Shown here: positions 5,500 through 7,953 of the stretch, in pieces
Layout: each line of letters begins with the position of its first letter
How positions within the stretch are numbered: position 1 is the first letter of the stretch
Assembly: GCA_044355095.1 (NCBI GenBank)
Contig: JBIKYT010000082.1
Span: forward strand, 1 to 7,953
Length of the DNA stretch: 7,953 bases
Reading direction: 5' to 3'
Origin: Casp-actino8 sp044355095
GTDB taxonomy: Bacteria > Actinomycetota > Acidimicrobiia > Acidimicrobiales > Ilumatobacteraceae
Translations under genes and position numbers: made by a program
The notes under the pieces: generated by a model
The model's input: the letters and a program-made list of their open reading frames with translations, nothing else
What the model was told of the DNA's origin: nothing
Database searches by the model: none

Positions 5500-7434
5500 T
5501 TACTGTGAAACCAATTTGTAATCGCTGGTCTCGGGGACACGAGTTTGTTCCCAGAACTCAAGAACACTGAACGGCCAGTTTTGTGCGCTGCGTCCATGAG
5601 CATTTTTGTACCAACTACTCACTGTTGAGAAGCCCCACGTTCGCAATTTGTTTGCTGCATCGATGCGCTCGTTGTAGTTGTCGTGAACTTCTTGCAACGG
5701 ATCAAGCGAACCTAGCTTTGACTCAAGCAAAAGCCGCGCACACTCAACCAAGTAGTACACCTCGCACTCGCTGAAATAGATAATTGATCCATTGGCGACG
5801 ATATTGGTGTTCGGTCCGTACAAGCAGAAGAAGTTCGGGAAGTTTGGAATCACTACTCCCAAATAAGCCCGAGCATCACCGGCCCATTGTTCGTGAAGAT
5901 CTGTCTTGTTACGACCAGTCACTTTCATCGGGGTCAAAAACTGACTGGCCTTGAAACCTGTTCCGTAAATGATCACGTCAACTTCGCGAAGTTGCCCATC
6001 TGCCGTGCGAATACCCGTGGATTCAATGCACTCAATCTTGTCAGTCACCAAACTCACATGTGGCTGACGCAGGGTGAGAGCAAATGCACCGTCGTCCACA
6101 ACGAAGCGCTTTGAAAGTGGCGGATAGTTCGGAGTCAATTGCGCCCGCAGCGTGTCATCACCTTCAGTGAGAGCATTCGTCCATTCAGTCAACATCTGTC
6201 GCATCATCTCGTTCATGAGACCGACCGACTTTTCTGTTGGCGGATAATCAGGATCAACCGTTGCTGCGGGCAACATGCCTTCGGCGCCACGCCAGAACAT
6301 CGAGAATCGATACCAGGCGGCGTAGAACGGCACATGCGAGAGCATCCAGTTGAAACCATTGGGAACAGTCTCTTGATAACGCGGTGCCGGAATCATCCAC
6401 GGGGTCGTGCGCTGGAACACATACAACTCACCGGCTTGCTTAGCGACTTGCGGAATGAATTGGCAGGCACTGGCACCAGTCCCGATGACCGCGACCTTTT
6501 TGCCAGTGAGATCGACATTGAAATTCCAGGTTGCCGAATGGAATGAGTCACCGGCAAAGGAATCAATGCCGTCAATGTCGGGACAATTAGGGCGGTTCAA
6601 TTGCCCAACGGCAGACACCAAAATATTTGCACGGTCAACGCGCTTGGTGCCGGCAGCATTGATTGAAGTCACAATCCATTGCTGAGCGCCTTCATCCCAT
6701 TCAGCCGACTCAACTTCGGTTTTGAAATTGATGATGGGCAGCAAACCAAATTCTTCGGCACAGCTTCGGAAGTATTCATGCAGAACTTGGCGAGGACTAA
6801 AGAAAAATGGCCAGTCGTGACGCTGCGCGAAGCTATAGCTATACATGTGGTTTTGAATGTCAACGCGACAACCGGGATATTTGTTTTCGAGCCAAGTGCC
6901 ACCGACATCTTCGTTCTTTTCAAGAATGGTGACGGGCACTCCTGCTTGGCGAAGTCGATGTGCCGCGGCGATACCCGACATACCCGCACCGATGATGATG
7001 GCCGAAAATTCACGGTCGGGAGCAATCGATGCTTTGTTCCATTGCGGCGCACGAAGTTGGTCGCCATCAAGAGCTAACTCCTCAAGAAGCAGCGGCACGT
7101 AACGTTCACTTACGGGTTCGCCAGCAACAAACTGCATGATCACTTGTAAGCGCTCAAGCGATGGACGCGCTGGGACCCCTTTTTGTTCATCACGGAATTT
7201 GCGCAGACCGCGCATCACGATGTCACGCGCCAAAGTTTGTTGCTCTTCGGTATAACCACTTTGTGGTTCACGCAAAGTCAGAAGGTTTGGATACAACCGG
7301 TCGTCGAGCACTTCAAGGTCGTCGGTGATATGCGCAACAGCAGTGAGCAAAGCCAAAAGTTCTGCCTCCGGCAACTGCTGCAAAATTTCGGCATCATCAA
7401 TTGGTAAAGGCGAAAGTTTTGATGTGATCCCCAT
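5500..7434 (-). CDS. Baeyer-Villiger-type flavin monooxygenase (HAPMO-like)
   Basis: A 644-residue FAD- and NADPH-dependent monooxygenase, predicted to insert one oxygen atom beside a ketone carbonyl to give an ester or lactone. About 140 N-terminal residues of helical extension precede the core, as in 4-hydroxyacetophenone monooxygenase (about 640 residues). The FAD-binding fold starts with IIGAGMSG (147-154). The segment GGTWLENKYPGCRVD (178-192) is the usual flavin-side block. The Baeyer-Villiger fingerprint FxGxxxHxxxW is present as FAGDSFHSATW (293-303), followed by Asn instead of the common Pro or Asp. The NADPH fold has VIGTGASA (316-323) and FQRT (340-343), whose Arg342 should bind the 2'-phosphate. 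Lys442-Arg443 matches the conserved KR with the catalytic Arg. A TTG at 7455 would add seven residues; the ATG at 7434 is preferred. It leads a predicted operon with the crotonase and surE. The true substrate is unknown, and plain N- or S-oxidation is possible. Confidence 0.9.
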   Translation of the reverse strand: MGITSKLSPLPIDDAEILQQLPEAELLALLTAVAHITDDLEVLDDRLYPNLLTLREPQSGYTEEQQTLARDIVMRGLRKFRDEQKGVPARPSLERLQVIMQFVAGEPVSERYVPLLLEELALDGDQLRAPQWNKASIAPDREFSAIIIGAGMSGIAAAHRLRQAGVPVTILEKNEDVGGTWLENKYPGCRVDIQNHMYSYSFAQRHDWPFFFSPRQVLHEYFRSCAEEFGLLPIINFKTEVESAEWDEGAQQWIVTSINAAGTKRVDRANILVSAVGQLNRPNCPDIDGIDSFAGDSFHSATWNFNVDLTGKKVAVIGTGASACQFIPQVAKQAGELYVFQRTTPWMIPAPRYQETVPNGFNWMLSHVPFYAAWYRFSMFWRGAEGMLPAATVDPDYPPTEKSVGLMNEMMRQMLTEWTNALTEGDDTLRAQLTPNYPPLSKRFVVDDGAFALTLRQPHVSLVTDKIECIESTGIRTADGQLREVDVIIYGTGFKASQFLTPMKVTGRNKTDLHEQWAGDARAYLGVVIPNFPNFFCLYGPNTNIVANGSIIYFSECEVYYLVECARLLLESKLGSLDPLQEVHDNYNERIDAANKLRTWGFSTVSSWYKNAHGRSAQNWPFSVLEFWEQTRVPETSDYKLVSQ

Positions 7435-7440
7435 GACCAC

Positions 7441-7467
7441 ACAGTATTCGCCCAAACACTATGTCTA
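7441..7467 (-). promoter_or_regulatory. Possible promoter of the monooxygenase operon
   Basis: On the minus strand TACTGT (7446-7441) is a TANNNT -10 box ending six bases before the ATG at 7434, close to the seven-base geometry of the VOC and TetR genes. It suggests a leaderless or nearly leaderless message, and no Shine-Dalgarno is seen. TAGACA (7467-7462) matches five of six -35 consensus bases but at a short spacing of 15. Confidence 0.4.
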
Positions 7468-7486
7468 CGCAGGCAAGCCGTGGGAA

Positions 7487-7508
7487 GGTGCGAAATGTGG
7501 TGCGAAAT
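7487..7508. repeat. Two direct copies of GGTGCGAAAT, 12-bp period
   Basis: GGTGCGAAAT occurs at 7487-7496 and again at 7499-7508, two bases apart, inside the 118-base gap between the DUF1566-like gene and the monooxygenase operon. Relative to a start at 7434 on the minus strand the copies lie about 50-75 bases upstream, a usual place for an activator with two sites about one helical turn apart. The rest of the gap (7435-7552) shows no gene and no clear terminator hairpin. The regulatory role is inferred from placement only. Confidence 0.5.
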
Positions 7509-7552
7509 TGGTCGATGACGGCCCGAACACAAAGAGACGAATAGATAAATGG

Positions 7553-7953
7553 TTAAAAAGCCCGCACCGGCCGAACGTAGTAGTAACCCAACTTGAGGTA
7601 AGTTTTTTGATCACCGCCAGTGAGAAAATCCTGATACCAAGCGTTGTCCGTTCCGTTCTCAGAAGAACTCCAATACATGCCTGTCGAAAAACCACTTCGC
7701 AATGTCCCACCCGAACACACGGTGCTGGCACCGACTGCTTGTGATGTGTCGCGGGCGTACTTACACACCTCGTTCAATTCATCCTTGGAAGGCAAAAACC
7801 AGTCAGATGCGGAGGAAGTGCTATAGCTATCAGCAACGCCAGCTGCATAGTTATATTGATTGACAGAGCCTGCATCATGACGAGCAACAATTTCCTCAGT
7901 CGCGGCACGACCCGTGCCTATACCCAAATAACCAAGGGCATGCCCAGCATCAG
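7553..7953 (-). CDS. DUF1566/Lcl C-terminal domain protein, partial (5' end outside window)
   Basis: The C-terminal 133 or so residues of a gene that stays open to the right edge; no start codon need lie in the window. The tail has the marks of the DUF1566 (Lcl C-terminal-like) domain: GTGRAATEEIVARHD, then DWFLPSKDELNEVCKYA, GMYWSSSENG, AWYQDF and a final YVRPVRAF just before the TAA. In this family the domain ends the protein in exactly this way, so the C-terminus is complete. Proteins with it are often exported or surface-exposed and frequently carry other extracellular modules upstream; none can be seen here, so localisation is inference. The biochemical role of the domain is not established. 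It is on the same strand as the monooxygenase operon and 118 bases ahead of it, probably a separate transcription unit. Confidence 0.8.
   Translation of the reverse strand, partial: DAGHALGYLGIGTGRAATEEIVARHDAGSVNQYNYAAGVADSYSTSSASDWFLPSKDELNEVCKYARDTSQAVGASTVCSGGTLRSGFSTGMYWSSSENGTDNAWYQDFLTGGDQKTYLKLGYYYVRPVRAF

Noticed and set aside
6669..7077. Long open frames on both strands (133 and 132 residues) inside the monooxygenase gene.
   Set aside because: They overlap the FAD and NADPH domains of a clearly coding frame and show no motif of their own.
7325..7744. Plus-strand open frame of 139 residues across the monooxygenase start and the DUF1566-like gene.
   Set aside because: It is antisense to two well-supported genes, matches no family I recognise, and lies over the intergenic control region; treated as a shadow.
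6832..7830. The 11-mer GCTATAGCTAT occurs at 6832-6842 and at 7820-7830.
   Set aside because: Both copies lie inside coding sequence and encode Tyr/Ser-rich stretches (YSYSF and DSYSTSS) on the minus strand; similar codon strings explain them without a shared element.

Overview
This 7953-base window is an ordinary, densely packed bacterial chromosome segment. It has nine protein genes, one of them cut by the right edge, and no gene-free stretch longer than about 120 bases. Base composition looks close to even. Three things fit a moderate-GC actinobacterium, perhaps of the Acidimicrobiia (Ilumatobacter-like) type: start regions with an actinobacterial-style -10 box placed 6-7 bases before the ATG and no Shine-Dalgarno, a Thr-rich-linker L,D-transpeptidase, and a set of lipid/ketone oxidation enzymes (Baeyer-Villiger monooxygenase, crotonase, SDR). 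The taxonomic placement is inference only. I saw no RNA genes, CRISPR array, insertion sequence or phage gene.

Layout from left to right. Bases 1-25 are a perfect inverted repeat at the edge. A minus-strand class I glutamine amidotransferase (37-696) is divergent from a small VOC/glyoxalase-fold protein (755-1117, plus). The VOC gene converges on an SDR-family dehydrogenase (1114-2022, minus), and their stop codons share one CTAG. The SDR is divergent from a TetR-family regulator (2075-2689, plus). The 52 bases between them hold a near-palindrome that is a good candidate for the regulator's operator. Next, on the plus strand, is a membrane-anchored peptidoglycan-binding L,D-transpeptidase (2806-3798).

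The right half is read on the minus strand. A predicted operon runs from a long Baeyer-Villiger-type flavin monooxygenase (7434-5500) through a crotonase-fold enzyme with isomerase-type active-site residues (5479-4700) to the survival nucleotidase SurE (4642-3815). Upstream of the operon is a 12-bp-period direct repeat and a possible promoter. The right edge holds the C-terminal part of a DUF1566/Lcl-type domain protein, whose start lies outside the window.

How the genes may work together (inference): the TetR protein probably controls the divergent SDR and itself. The SDR (alcohol/ketone oxidoreductase), the monooxygenase (ketone to ester or lactone) and the crotonase (acyl-CoA chemistry) could serve degradation of hydrophobic ketones or lipids, but no esterase or CoA ligase is present to complete a pathway. 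SurE and the L,D-transpeptidase are housekeeping functions. I did not find convincing evidence of a novel system. The most useful leads are the cis-regulatory elements and the atypical active site of the crotonase.
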